64,000 bases of DNA from Paraburkholderia sp. BL21I4N1 (lineage in GTDB: Bacteria; Pseudomonadota; Gammaproteobacteria; Burkholderiales; Burkholderiaceae): positions 62,001 to 126,000 of the forward strand of contig NZ_PVEN01000002.1 in assembly GCF_002973525.1 (NCBI RefSeq), in the 5' to 3' direction. Each line of letters starts with the position of its first letter. Position 1 is the first letter of the stretch. The translations under genes and the position numbers were made by a program. Under the pieces are notes generated by a model. That model was not told where the DNA came from. It did no database searches and saw only the letters and a list, made by a program, of their open reading frames with translations. Of this stretch, positions 8,216 through 17,121 are shown in pieces.

Positions 8216-10123
8216 CTAAACGTTCCCAGCGCCGTCGTCCAACGCCTCGCGTACCTGCTGCAACGCCGCCGGATCTTCAATGGTCGGCAAATCGCCGGGC
8301 TCACGCCCCTCCGCGAGCGCCGCGATCGCGCGGCGCAGCAGCTTGCCGGAGCGCGTCTTCGGCAGCATCGACACCACCACCACGCGCGCCGGGCGCGCAA
8401 TCGCACCGAGTTGACGGTCGACCGTCGCCGCGAGATCGGCTTCCAGCTTCGTGCGTTTTTTCGCGTCGGCGTAAGCGCCGGCGTCGCGCAGCACGACGAA
8501 GGCCATCGCGGCTTGTCCCTTGAGCGCATCCGTCACACCGACTACCGCCACTTCCGCAACGGCCGCATGGCTCGACAGCGCTTCTTCGATCTCGCGCGTG
8601 CCGAGCCGATGGCCCGCGACGTTGATCACGTCGTCGGTACGGCCGAGGATCGTCACGTAACCGTCTTCGTCCTGAATGCCCCAGTCGAAAGTCGAATAAA
8701 GCTGCTGGTTCGGAATGCTCGACCAGTACGTGCTGACAAAGCGCTTGTCATCGCCCCAAACCGTCGACATGCAGCCCGGCGGCAACGGATAAGCCAGCGT
8801 CAACACGCCTTTTTCTCCGGGCGGGCAGGGCTCGCCGGTCGACTCGTCGCGCAAGCTCAGATTGAAACCCGCCGACGGCACGCCCGGCGAACCGAGCCTG
8901 GTGGGCAGCGCTTCGACGCCGCGCGGAATCGCCAGCATCGGCCAGCCGGTTTCGGTCTGCCAGTAGTTGTCGATCACCGGTTTGCCGAGCGCATGGGTAA
9001 TCCAGCTCGCGGTCGGTTCGTCGAGCGGTTCGCCGGCCAGAAACAGCGTGCGCAGGCTCGACAGATCCGCCTGCTTCAGCAGCGCCGGATCCTGCTTTTT
9101 CAGCACGCGCAACGCGGTCGGCGCGGTGAACATCAGGTTGATCTTGTGTTGCTCGACGAGGCGCCACCAGATGCCGCCGTCAGGACGGATCGGTGTGCCT
9201 TCGTACATCACGGTCGTCAGACCCGCGATCAGCGGTGCGTAAATAATGTAGCTATGGCCGACCACCCAGCCCACGTCCGACGCGGTAAACATCGTGTCGC
9301 CGGGCTTGCCCTGGAAGATGTGTTCCATCGACGCCGCCAGCGCCACAGCGTAACCGCCGACGTCGCGCTGCACGCCCTTCGGCTTGCCGGTCGTGCCCGA
9401 CGTGTACAGCACATAGGAAGGCTCGTTCGATTCGAGCCATTCGCACGGCACATGGGCGTCATAGAACTGCTCGCGCAGCGGTTCGTAGCTGACCAGGTAG
9501 CTGGCGTTCAGCCGCTCCGGCGCGAGTTGCCGGTCGATCAGCAAGACGTGCGGCGTCTTGTGGGTGGCGCGCGCGAGCGCTTCGTCCATCAGCGGTGTGT
9601 AGTCGATCACTTTGCCGCCGCGCGCGCCGGCGTCGGCGGTGACGATCAGCACCGGTTTCGCGTCGTCTATACGGGCCGCGAGGTTCGGCGCCGCGAAGCC
9701 GCCGAACACCACCGAATGAATCGCGCCGAGCCGCGCGCAGGCGAGCATCGCGAACAGCGCCTCGGGGATCATCGGCAGATAGAGCAGCACCACGTCGCTG
9801 CGCTTCACGCCGAGCGAGCGCATCACCGCCGCCATCCGGTTGATTTCTGCGTGCAGCTCGGCATACGTGTAGCGCCGCTCGATACCGGTTTCCGTCGACA
9901 CGTAGACCAGCGCATTCTGCTGCGCGCGCGAGGCCAGATGACGATCCACCGCGTTATGGCACAGGTTCGTGCGCCCGCCGCTGAACCAGCGCGCGAACGG
10001 CGGATTCGACCGGTCGAGCACCGTGTCGAACGGCGTCTCCCAATGAATCCGTTGCGCTTCGTCGCGCCAGAAGGCTTCGGGGTTCTCGATCGAACGGCGG
10101 TGGAAGTCGCGGTAGCTGGTCAT
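8216..10123 (-). CDS. prpE: Propionyl-CoA synthetase
   Basis: Adenylate-forming acyl-CoA synthetase that activates propionate (or acetate) to the CoA thioester for the methylcitrate cycle. The 635-residue length fits PrpE. Visible motifs are the P-loop-like YTSGTTGKPKG near residue 240, DVGWVVGHSY, NYWQTETGWP, and the C-terminal PKTRSGKLLRR whose lysine (about residue 594) is the usual acetylation site. MTSYRDFHRRSIENP was taken as the N-terminus because family homology starts there and AAGGA precedes it at good spacing; the frame is open further upstream without homology. No other prp genes are adjacent. Confidence 0.93.
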   Translation of the reverse strand: MTSYRDFHRRSIENPEAFWRDEAQRIHWETPFDTVLDRSNPPFARWFSGGRTNLCHNAVDRHLASRAQQNALVYVSTETGIERRYTYAELHAEINRMAAVMRSLGVKRSDVVLLYLPMIPEALFAMLACARLGAIHSVVFGGFAAPNLAARIDDAKPVLIVTADAGARGGKVIDYTPLMDEALARATHKTPHVLLIDRQLAPERLNASYLVSYEPLREQFYDAHVPCEWLESNEPSYVLYTSGTTGKPKGVQRDVGGYAVALAASMEHIFQGKPGDTMFTASDVGWVVGHSYIIYAPLIAGLTTVMYEGTPIRPDGGIWWRLVEQHKINLMFTAPTALRVLKKQDPALLKQADLSSLRTLFLAGEPLDEPTASWITHALGKPVIDNYWQTETGWPMLAIPRGVEALPTRLGSPGVPSAGFNLSLRDESTGEPCPPGEKGVLTLAYPLPPGCMSTVWGDDKRFVSTYWSSIPNQQLYSTFDWGIQDEDGYVTILGRTDDVINVAGHRLGTREIEEALSSHAAVAEVAVVGVTDALKGQAAMAFVVLRDAGAYADAKKRTKLEADLAATVDRQLGAIARPARVVVVSMLPKTRSGKLLRRAIAALAEGREPGDLPTIEDPAALQQVREALDDGAGNV

Positions 10124-10282
10124 CGACGGCAATCCTTCTGCTGCGTGAGTGAACCTGAGTGAACGGGAGATCGGAGCGGGCGGCCGGTTTAACCGGCGCG
10201 GGAGCAGGGCGGAGTCCCGCACAAGGATAGAACAGGCGCGACGTTGCGGACAACGCGGGTTGTCCATGAGCGACCGACCCAC

Positions 10283-10306
10283 AAAAAAAGGCGCCGCAGC
10301 GCCTTT
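10283..10306 (-). terminator. Intrinsic terminator of the MFS gene
   Basis: Stem AAAGGCGC with loop CGCA. Read on the minus strand it is followed by a run of T, directly downstream of the MFS stop codon. Confidence 0.85.
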
Positions 10307-10334
10307 CTCTGAAACTCACTTTCGAGCTAACCGG

Positions 10335-11609
10335 TCACGCTTTCGCGCGCTTGCCTTCCACGTCCGGCAGAAACACCGTCAGCACGCCGATCAGCGGCAG
10401 GAACGAACAGACCTTGTAGACGTACGCGATGCTGGTGGCGTCCGCCAACTGCCCGAGCACCGCCGCGCCGACGCCGCCCATGCCGAACGCGAAGCCGAAG
10501 AACAGTCCCGCGACCATGCCTACCTTGCCGGGAATCAGCTCCTGCGCGTAGACGATGATGGCCGAGAACGCCGAGGCCAGCACCACGCCGATGATCACCG
10601 TCAGCACGCCGGTCCAGAACAGGTTCGCGTACGGCAGCAGGAGCGTGAACGGCGCGACACCGAGGATCGACACCCAGATCACGTACTTGCGGCCGATCCG
10701 GTCGCCGATCGGACCGCCGATCACGGTGCCCGCGGCCACTGCGGCGAGGAACACGAACAGATGAATCTGCGCGGCCTGCACCGGCAGATGGAACTTGTCG
10801 ATCAGATAGAAGGTGAAGTAACTGTTGAGGCTGGCGAGGTAGAAGTACTTCGAGAACACCAGCAGCATCAACACGCTCATGGCGAACATGACCTTGTTAC
10901 GCGACAGCGTGGCATGCGGCGCCGAGCTGCGCGCTTTCTTGATCGACGGATGCCGTTTGTACCAGCGGCCGATCTGCGTCAGCACGACGATCGCGACGAG
11001 CGCCGCCACCGAGAACCACGCAATGCTGCGCTGGCCGTGCGGAATCACGATCAGCGCAGCGAGCAGCGGCCCGAGCGACGACCCTGCATTACCGCCCACC
11101 TGGAACAGCGACTGCGCGAGACCGTGCCGTCCGCCCGACGCCATGCGCGCGACCCGCGACGACTCCGGGTGAAACACCGACGAGCCGCAGCCCACCAGCG
11201 CCGCCGCGACCAGCAGCACGCCGAAGCTCGGCGCGACCGACATCAGCAGCAGGCCCGCGAGCGTGAAGCCCATGCCGACCGGCAGCGAGTACGGCTTCGG
11301 ATGCTTGTCGGTATAGATGCCGATAAACGGTTGCAGCAGCGACGCGGTGATCTGATAGGTCAGCGTGATCAGCCCGATCTGACCGAACGACAGCGCGAAG
11401 TTGTCTTTCAGCATCGGGTAGATCGCCAGGATCAACGACTGGATCATGTCGTTGAGCAGGTGCGAAAAGCTGATCGCGCCGAGCACGGAATACACCGTGC
11501 GCTGGACCTTGGCGGCAGGTTGCGCCGTGGCTGCGTTGGCAGCGGCGGTGCCGTTTCCGGTTCCGGACGACGCGCCGGCGAGGGCGCTTTTATCGAGGCT
11601 CGTTTCCAT
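10335..11609 (-). CDS. MFS transporter, fosmidomycin-resistance (Fsr) type
   Basis: Twelve-helix inner-membrane major facilitator pump of 424 residues. The N-terminal half contains SFSHLLNDMIQSL and YPMLKDNFALSFGQIGL, strings characteristic of the Fsr family, and GSSVFHPESSRVARMASGG, the family's loop signature. The first 35 residues are a Ala/Gly/Ser-rich cytoplasmic tail. The family exports fosmidomycin and related compounds by proton antiport; the natural substrate is unknown. It is transcribed alone, ends in its own terminator and is divergent from the chemoreceptor gene. Confidence 0.88.
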   Translation of the reverse strand: METSLDKSALAGASSGTGNGTAAANAATAQPAAKVQRTVYSVLGAISFSHLLNDMIQSLILAIYPMLKDNFALSFGQIGLITLTYQITASLLQPFIGIYTDKHPKPYSLPVGMGFTLAGLLLMSVAPSFGVLLVAAALVGCGSSVFHPESSRVARMASGGRHGLAQSLFQVGGNAGSSLGPLLAALIVIPHGQRSIAWFSVAALVAIVVLTQIGRWYKRHPSIKKARSSAPHATLSRNKVMFAMSVLMLLVFSKYFYLASLNSYFTFYLIDKFHLPVQAAQIHLFVFLAAVAAGTVIGGPIGDRIGRKYVIWVSILGVAPFTLLLPYANLFWTGVLTVIIGVVLASAFSAIIVYAQELIPGKVGMVAGLFFGFAFGMGGVGAAVLGQLADATSIAYVYKVCSFLPLIGVLTVFLPDVEGKRAKA

Positions 11610-12059
11610 ACGATAGATGAGAGAAAAGGAAGATGACGGGAAAGGATTCGACGCTACCGGCGCGCCTTGACGCTGGGCGGGGACTGCTGCGGCATTTCGA
11701 CGCGGCTACCGGCGTAATCAGCTATTTGTCGCAGTTTAATGTGGCTTGAGCGAAATGTAAGGACAAGTTTTGTCGCGAATCGGACATGATTTGTCGATGC
11801 AGGCCACATCGCGACGCGTCGAAAGCGGGCGTCGCCTGCACCGTCACGGTGCTTGAGTGTGTGTATTGCCCTTACCACGGCTGGCTGGCGACTCGTCGGA
11901 TAAATCCGGCCCGGCGATTTTTGGCCATGTATAAAACGGTCGCGGGCGCGAAGCTTACAAGGCGATGCGTCGAGGACCGGGCGAAACGCGGTCGGCATTT
12001 CGCGAGCGACGTTAAAGATCGCCGACGTTCTTGCCGTAGACCCGGAGAGATAGGCAGCA
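11610..12059. other. Intergenic region between the divergent MFS and chemoreceptor genes
   Basis: 450 bases with no convincing gene. Both flanking genes must be promoted from here. I looked for a flagellar sigma-28 promoter ahead of the chemoreceptor and found no string with both boxes at correct spacing. A small inverted repeat GACAA-GTT-TTGTC lies near 11761 but is too short to interpret. Confidence 0.6.
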
Positions 12060-13784
12060 ATGCCGGGACTGACCTTTCCGGCAGCTCTACATGTGGGGAC
12101 GGGGAATATGAAAGCAGTGTCGCTGGGTAGCCAGACGGGTGTGGGTTTTGTTCCGGAGGAGGATTCGGCCGGCCAGTTGCCGCCGCGCGGCCAACGCGGC
12201 CGCTCGCGGGCCGTCAAGCTCAAGGGCTTGTCGGTGAAGGCGATGTTGCGTCTCGCTTTTGCGGTGCTGCTGATCGGCACGCTGGTGATCGGGGTGTTTT
12301 CGCTGACGCAGATCAGCCGTCTGAACGCTTCCGCGCAATCCATCTACGACCAGGGGCACGTCGCCAGCCGCGCGGCCGAAGAGGCGCGCGGCCACATGCT
12401 GCGCGCGAGCCGCGCGCAAAAAATGCTGCTGACCGCGACCACCGCGAAGGAACGCGACGACCTCGGCGGCGACATCGACAAGGGCTTGAGCGGCCTGGCC
12501 GCGCAGCTCGTCACGCTGCAGCAGTACGTGGACACGTCGGACGCCAAGGCGGTCGACCAGCAGAAGAAATTCGCCGCCGCCGTCACGCTCTGGAGCGGCC
12601 ACCTGCGCGACTTCGTGACGCTCGTGAAAGCGCAGCCGCTGGATCTGTCGCAGATGAACTGGCAGGTCGGTACGCAGGACGTGTCGCTGCTGGTCGAAAC
12701 CGACAAGCTCGAAAAGAAAGTCGACGAACTCGTCGTGCAGCGCGGCACCGCCGCGAAGGCGACCATCGACGCGTCGGGCTTCATCTACCACTCGTCGTTC
12801 GTGATGATCGCCGTGATGACGATCGGGCTGATCGTGCTGGCGTTCGGCATCAGCGAATGGGTGGTGCGGCGTCTGGCCGGGCAACTCGGCGGCGAGCCGG
12901 GGTATGCGAAGGAGATTGCCAGCCGGATCGCGGCGGGCGATCTGTCGAACGAGATCGCGCTGGGGCGCAAGGACAAGTCGAGCATGCTGTTCGCGCTGCA
13001 CGACATGCAAAGCGGACTGGCGACGACGGTGGCCGACATTGCGTCGAGCGCGGATGCGATTGCGACGGCGTCGGGTGAAATCTCGATGGGCAATCTGGAT
13101 CTGTCGCAGCGCACCGAGCAGCAGGCCATGGCGCTTGAGCGGACCGCGAGCAGCATGGAGCAGCTGACGTCCACGGTGCGGCAGAACGCCGATAACGCGA
13201 AGCAGGCGAGCACGCTGGCGCATAACGCGTCGGATATCGCGGAGAAGGGCGGCGCGGTGGTGAGTCGCGTGGTCGCGACGATGAATGAGATCAACGACAG
13301 TGCGCGCAGTATCGGCGACATTATCGGCGTGATCGAAGGGATCGCGTTTCAGACCAATATCCTGGCGTTGAATGCGGCGGTTGAGGCGGCGCGGGCTGGG
13401 GAGGAGGGGCGTGGGTTTTCGGTCGTCGCCGCCGAGGTGCGGAATCTGGCGCAGCGCAGTGCTGCCGCGGCCAAGGAGATTAAAGGGTTGATTAGTACCT
13501 CGGTCGAGCGGGTCGGGAATGGCTCGACTTTGGCTCAGGATGCCGGGCAGACCATGGATGAGGTCGTCAAGGCCGTTAAGCGGGTGACCGATATCATGGG
13601 CGAGATTTCCGCCGCGTCCTCCGAGCAGAGCGCTGGGATCGAAGAGATTAACCTCGCGGTTACGCAGATGGATTCCGGCACGCAGCAGAATGCGGCTCTT
13701 GTTGAACAGGCTACCGCGGCTGCGAGGTCTCTTGACGATCAGGCTCGGGGGTTGAAGGTGATGGTGGGGAAGTTCAGGTTGTGA
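12060..13784 (+). CDS. Methyl-accepting chemotaxis protein
   Basis: Inner-membrane chemoreceptor signalling to CheA/CheW. The 574-residue protein has a charged N-terminal tail, TM1 at about 62-83, a periplasmic mainly helical sensor (84-245, likely four-helix-bundle type), TM2 at about 246-268, a HAMP region, and a signalling domain whose tip (GIAFQTNILALNAAVEAARAG, residues 427 onward) is canonical. No C-terminal NWETF-type pentapeptide for CheR/CheB docking is present. Start 12060 has GGAGAG at nine bases; ATG 12108 with GGGGA at eight bases is equally possible and would shorten the tail by 16 residues. No che or flagellar genes are adjacent. Repeat C starts about 45 bases after the stop. 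Confidence 0.93.
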   Translation: MPGLTFPAALHVGTGNMKAVSLGSQTGVGFVPEEDSAGQLPPRGQRGRSRAVKLKGLSVKAMLRLAFAVLLIGTLVIGVFSLTQISRLNASAQSIYDQGHVASRAAEEARGHMLRASRAQKMLLTATTAKERDDLGGDIDKGLSGLAAQLVTLQQYVDTSDAKAVDQQKKFAAAVTLWSGHLRDFVTLVKAQPLDLSQMNWQVGTQDVSLLVETDKLEKKVDELVVQRGTAAKATIDASGFIYHSSFVMIAVMTIGLIVLAFGISEWVVRRLAGQLGGEPGYAKEIASRIAAGDLSNEIALGRKDKSSMLFALHDMQSGLATTVADIASSADAIATASGEISMGNLDLSQRTEQQAMALERTASSMEQLTSTVRQNADNAKQASTLAHNASDIAEKGGAVVSRVVATMNEINDSARSIGDIIGVIEGIAFQTNILALNAAVEAARAGEEGRGFSVVAAEVRNLAQRSAAAAKEIKGLISTSVERVGNGSTLAQDAGQTMDEVVKAVKRVTDIMGEISAASSEQSAGIEEINLAVTQMDSGTQQNAALVEQATAAARSLDDQARGLKVMVGKFRL

Positions 13785-13830
13785 GGGGGCCTGGTAGGGG
13801 GCCTGGTCGGCGCTTGGGGTGGGCTGCCCG

Positions 13831-14063
13831 TTGCTTTGGCCTTTCCTTGAATTCACGGTGGTCTATTAGCGTTCCCCCTGTGCGGGGGGCACTCACTTTC
13901 TTTGCCGCCGCAAAGAAAGTAAGCAAAGAAAGCGGGCTCACACCGCCAGCCCTTAAGCGGGGCCCCCGCGCAGTTGCGGTAGTGGCTCATCTGGAATCCG
14001 TGCTCCCGCACATTCCGCGCCGGTGACAAGGCCGTCATTCTTCCGGCGGCGCTGCGCGCGCCC
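13831..14063 (+). repeat. Dispersed hairpin repeat, copy C
   Basis: Third copy, same orientation as A, with the main hairpin at 13895-13920. In the small hairpin the pair closing the C4/G4 stem is C:G here, but G:C in copies A, B and D. Its inner end (CGGCGGCGCTGCGCGCG) matches B and D. It stands between the chemoreceptor gene and the TPR gene, and faces copy D across that gene. Confidence 0.92.
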
Positions 14064-14139
14064 TCGCGGTTATTGCGGCTGAGGCGCTCACGTACAATTC
14101 GGTCATTCCTCCGCTATCCATGCATCGCGCTTTTCTGCG

Positions 14140-15726
14140 ATGCGAATTGCCATGACTTACGACGCCAATCAGGTTCTCGACTCCGCCCAGAAATACTTCG
14201 AGGCGGGACAACTCGACCATGCCGCGGATTTGCTGCACGGTGTGCTATCGAACCTGCCGGAGCACGGTGAGGCGTTGGAAGGGCTTGGCTATATCGCCGC
14301 GCGGCAAGGTGACCATCCCCGGGCGGCGGATTTTCTGGTGCGGGCTTCGCGGCAGTTGGCGATGTCCGTCGAGCGACTCAACGTGGCCGCCCAGATCTGT
14401 CAGCTCGCGCACCGTCATGCGGATGCGGTCGTGTTGTTCGAGCGTTGTCTGAGTCAGTTCCCGGATGACCCGTCCTCGTTGCACGGCAGCGCAATGTCGC
14501 TGATCAAGCTCGGTGAGCAACAGCGCGCGCTGGCTTTGCTTGAGCGGCTGTGCAAAAGCCAGCCGCTTTCGGCCGAAGCGCACTACAACCGCGGCTCGCT
14601 GCTCGGTGCCATCGAGCGTTACGACGACGAGATCGACGCGTACCGTCATGCAATCAGGCTCAAGCCGAATTTCGTGCAGGCGTATGTGAATCTCGGCGTC
14701 GCGTTGCGCGACGTGCAGCGCTTCGAAGAAGCCTTGCTGCAATTCAAAAAAGCGCTGTCGCTCGACTCGAACGATGTCGGCGCCCGCACCAATCGCGCAC
14801 AGACGAATCTGCTGCGCGGCGAATTCGAACACGGCTGGCGCGAATACGAATGGCGCTGGCTGGAGGGTCCCGGCAATCACGGTTTTCCCGACAGCACGCT
14901 GTGGAAAGGCACGCAACCGCTGAACGGCAAGACGGTGCTGGTTCATAACGAACAGGGTTACGGCGACACGCTGCAATTCGTTCGCTTCGTCGATCGACTT
15001 AGTGCCAGGGGCGCCCGCGTCGTCCTGCGCGTGCAGGACGTGCTCCTGCCCCTTCTCCACGACTATGCCGGCGCCGATCAGGTGATCGGCGAGTCCGCGG
15101 TATTGCCGCCCTTCGACTATCACGTGCCGACCATGAGTCTGCCGTTCATGCTCAAGCTTCGCGAAGCCGATCTCGCGATGGCCGCGCCGTACCTGCATGC
15201 GGACGCGGCCCTTGCCGCCGACTGGGACGACCTGTTCGCCGGTCCGATCCGCCGGCCACGGATTGGCGTGGTCTGGTCGGGCAGCCGCACGCATAAAAAC
15301 GACCGGAATCGTTCGATATCGCTGGAGCAAATCCAGCCTTTGTTTGAAGCCGACGCCGATTTCATCGCGTTGCAAAACGACATCCGCGAGACCGATTGCG
15401 CGTGCTTCGCGCAGCTCGTACAGCGGGGCGTACTGCGCGACGTCTCAGCGCGACTAACGACATTCGCGGCGACCGCCGCCCTGATAGAGCGCCTTGATCT
15501 GGTGATTAGTGTCGACACGGCGGTAGCGCATCTGGCCGGCGCCCTTGGCAAGCCGGCATGGATAGCATTGCCTTACACGCCCGACTGGCGCTGGCAACTA
15601 AACCGAAGCGACAGCCCATGGTATCCCGGCACCCGACTGTTCCGACAGGCAAAGCGCAACGATTGGAGCGACGCGATCGCATCGCTTCGAGAGGAACTCA
15701 CCAAACGGACTTTCCCGCCCCACTAG
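14140..15726 (+). CDS. TPR protein with C-terminal glycosyltransferase-9-like domain
   Basis: The 528-residue protein has TPR repeats over roughly residues 1-225 (for example the AEAHYNRGSLLGAIERYDDEI helix pair), followed by a domain from about residue 263 with NEQGYGDTLQFVRF, RIGVVWSGS and DLVISVDTAVAHLAGALGKP. The last block resembles the nucleotide-sugar binding end of ADP-heptose/GT9 glycosyltransferases. Function is unknown; such fusions may modify proteins or surface glycans. There is no signal peptide. Start 14140 or 14152 cannot be separated, as neither has a good ribosome binding site; a TACAAT box lies at 14093-14098. It is bracketed by repeats C and D and has a paralogue at 35022-36536. 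Confidence 0.82.
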   Translation: MRIAMTYDANQVLDSAQKYFEAGQLDHAADLLHGVLSNLPEHGEALEGLGYIAARQGDHPRAADFLVRASRQLAMSVERLNVAAQICQLAHRHADAVVLFERCLSQFPDDPSSLHGSAMSLIKLGEQQRALALLERLCKSQPLSAEAHYNRGSLLGAIERYDDEIDAYRHAIRLKPNFVQAYVNLGVALRDVQRFEEALLQFKKALSLDSNDVGARTNRAQTNLLRGEFEHGWREYEWRWLEGPGNHGFPDSTLWKGTQPLNGKTVLVHNEQGYGDTLQFVRFVDRLSARGARVVLRVQDVLLPLLHDYAGADQVIGESAVLPPFDYHVPTMSLPFMLKLREADLAMAAPYLHADAALAADWDDLFAGPIRRPRIGVVWSGSRTHKNDRNRSISLEQIQPLFEADADFIALQNDIRETDCACFAQLVQRGVLRDVSARLTTFAATAALIERLDLVISVDTAVAHLAGALGKPAWIALPYTPDWRWQLNRSDSPWYPGTRLFRQAKRNDWSDAIASLREELTKRTFPPH

Positions 15727-15764
15727 GCACGACCCACGACCCACGAGCCCCACCGCAACCGTCC

Positions 15765-16006
15765 ACGGGGGCGCGCGCAGCGCCGCCGGAAGAATGACTG
15801 CTGTGTCACTAACGGGGAGTGCGCGAGAGCACGGATTCCAGATGAGCCACTACCTTGACTGCGCGGGGGAGCCGCTTAAGAATTAGCGGTGTGAGCGGCT
15901 TTCTCTTGCCTACTTCTCTTTGCCGCGGCAAAGAGAAGTAGGTGCCGCCCCGCACAGGGGCAACGCTAATAGACCACCGCGAACACAAGGAGAGGCCAAC
16001 CCAGCA
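15765..16006 (-). repeat. Dispersed hairpin repeat, copy D (inverted relative to C)
   Basis: Fourth copy, inverted, more diverged than the others in its stem. Its main hairpin is a perfect 30-base palindrome at 15911-15940: relative to A-C one base is inserted in each arm and the two inserted bases pair. It starts about 40 bases after the TPR gene and ends about 40 bases before the stop of the efflux adaptor. The 15727-16046 gap holds only this repeat. Confidence 0.9.
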
Positions 16007-16046
16007 AAGAGCCCACCCAACCCCGCCCCGCATAAAACCAAAAAGA

Positions 16047-16907
16047 TCACCTAGGCGTAACAACAACAGTACAAGTAATCCCAGCAGCCAGAACGACGCC
16101 CTCAGGAATTGAATCAATACTGACCCGAACAGGCACACGCTGCGCCAACCGCACCCAATTAAAAGTCGGATTCACATCAGCAAGCAGTTCCCGGCTTTCG
16201 GGATTATCGTGATCATAGATACCCCGAGAGATGCTCTCGACATGCCCCTGCAGGGTACCCCCACTCATCAGCCGCACCTCGGCCTTATCGCCGACCCTGA
16301 CATGAGGAAGCTTGGTCTCCTCAAAGTACCCATAAACCCAGAACGAGTGACTATCGACGATAGCGAGCTTGGCCGCCCCAGCAGTCGCATAATCCCCGCG
16401 ATAAACATTCAGATTCGTGACATACCCATCGACAGGCGAAACCACGCGAGTCCGCGCAAGATTCAACCTGGCAGCATCGAGCGCAGCCAAAGCCTGTTGA
16501 TAAGAGGCCTCGGCAGCAGAAGCCGTATGCGTAGCATTCTCGCGACTCTCCTTGGACACGACCAAGGCATCCATATCCGCCCGCCGCTGCGCATCGTCGC
16601 GCTTCATCTGCAACTCGGCCTTGCGAGCCGCGACCGCAGCCTGGGCCTGCTCCACCGCGATCTCATAGTGCGAGGGATCGATCTGCATCAACAGATCGCC
16701 TTTCTTCACCAGTTGGTTATCCTTCACAGGCAGATCGACAACAGCGCCGGAAACATCCGGCGCAACATTGACAATCTCCGCGCGCACGCGCCCATCACGC
16801 GTCCAGGGTTCATCCATGTAATGAACCCACAACACGCGCCCAATCAAAATCGCGACGATAAAAATAACGGCGGTCGCGACGAAGCCCACAAGATTTCGGA
16901 TGGTCAT
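16047..16907 (-). CDS. HlyD-family membrane fusion protein (AaeA/EmrA/FusE type)
   Basis: Periplasmic adaptor linking an inner-membrane exporter to an outer-membrane channel. The 286-residue protein starts MTIRNLVGF with one N-terminal membrane anchor (about residues 5-27). It then has DEPWTRDGRVRAE and VAPDVSGAVVDLPVKDNQ, the first half of the lipoyl/biotinyl-like domain, a helical hairpin, and RTRVVSPVDGYVTNLNVY, the second half. The ATG at 16907 was chosen because a frame extension upstream overlaps the space before the DUF1656 stop and lacks homology. It is the last gene of a four-gene efflux operon of aae/fus type. Confidence 0.9.
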   Translation of the reverse strand: MTIRNLVGFVATAVIFIVAILIGRVLWVHYMDEPWTRDGRVRAEIVNVAPDVSGAVVDLPVKDNQLVKKGDLLMQIDPSHYEIAVEQAQAAVAARKAELQMKRDDAQRRADMDALVVSKESRENATHTASAAEASYQQALAALDAARLNLARTRVVSPVDGYVTNLNVYRGDYATAGAAKLAIVDSHSFWVYGYFEETKLPHVRVGDKAEVRLMSGGTLQGHVESISRGIYDHDNPESRELLADVNPTFNWVRLAQRVPVRVSIDSIPEGVVLAAGITCTVVVTPR

Positions 16908-16920
16908 GATTCGACTCTGA

Positions 16921-17121
16921 TCAACGATAAACGGCGAGACCCAGCACGCCGCACACACACACGAGCAAGCTGGCCCGGAACAAGGACGGATGCCACACCA
17001 CGCGATACACGCCCGTATAGGCGATCACGCGGTCCAGCACCCAGGTAAGCGCGGCGCCCGCGATAAACAGCAGCACGATGGCCGGCACGTAGGCGTCGAA
17101 GACGGCGATATCACGTGGCAT
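16921..17121 (-). CDS. DUF1656 (AaeX-like) small membrane protein
   Basis: A 66-residue inner-membrane protein with two predicted helices (about 12-30 and 46-65) and the DUF1656 N-terminus PRDIAVFDAYVP. The family is found almost only between FUSC permeases and HlyD adaptors (AaeX in E. coli); its exact role is not known. The start overlaps the FUSC gene's 3' end by 11 bases and the stop lies 13 bases before the adaptor start, so it is translationally embedded in the operon. Confidence 0.9.
   Translation of the reverse strand: MPRDIAVFDAYVPAIVLLFIAGAALTWVLDRVIAYTGVYRVVWHPSLFRASLLVCVCGVLGLAVYR

Noticed and set aside
8411..10162. 583-codon plus-strand frame across prpE
   Set aside because: Arg/His-rich shadow of prpE, with no family similarity.
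11610..12059. Possible sigma-28 promoter for the chemoreceptor (GGATAAAT near 11898)
   Set aside because: Only a loose match to the -10 box and no TAAA-type -35 at the right distance.
12087..13856. 589-codon frame opposite the chemoreceptor
   Set aside because: Shadow of the chemoreceptor gene; reads into repeat C without domain content.
13831..16006. C/D-bracketed unit as an insertion sequence or composite transposon
   Set aside because: No transposase and no recognisable target-site duplication; reported instead as a repeat-bracketed gene.
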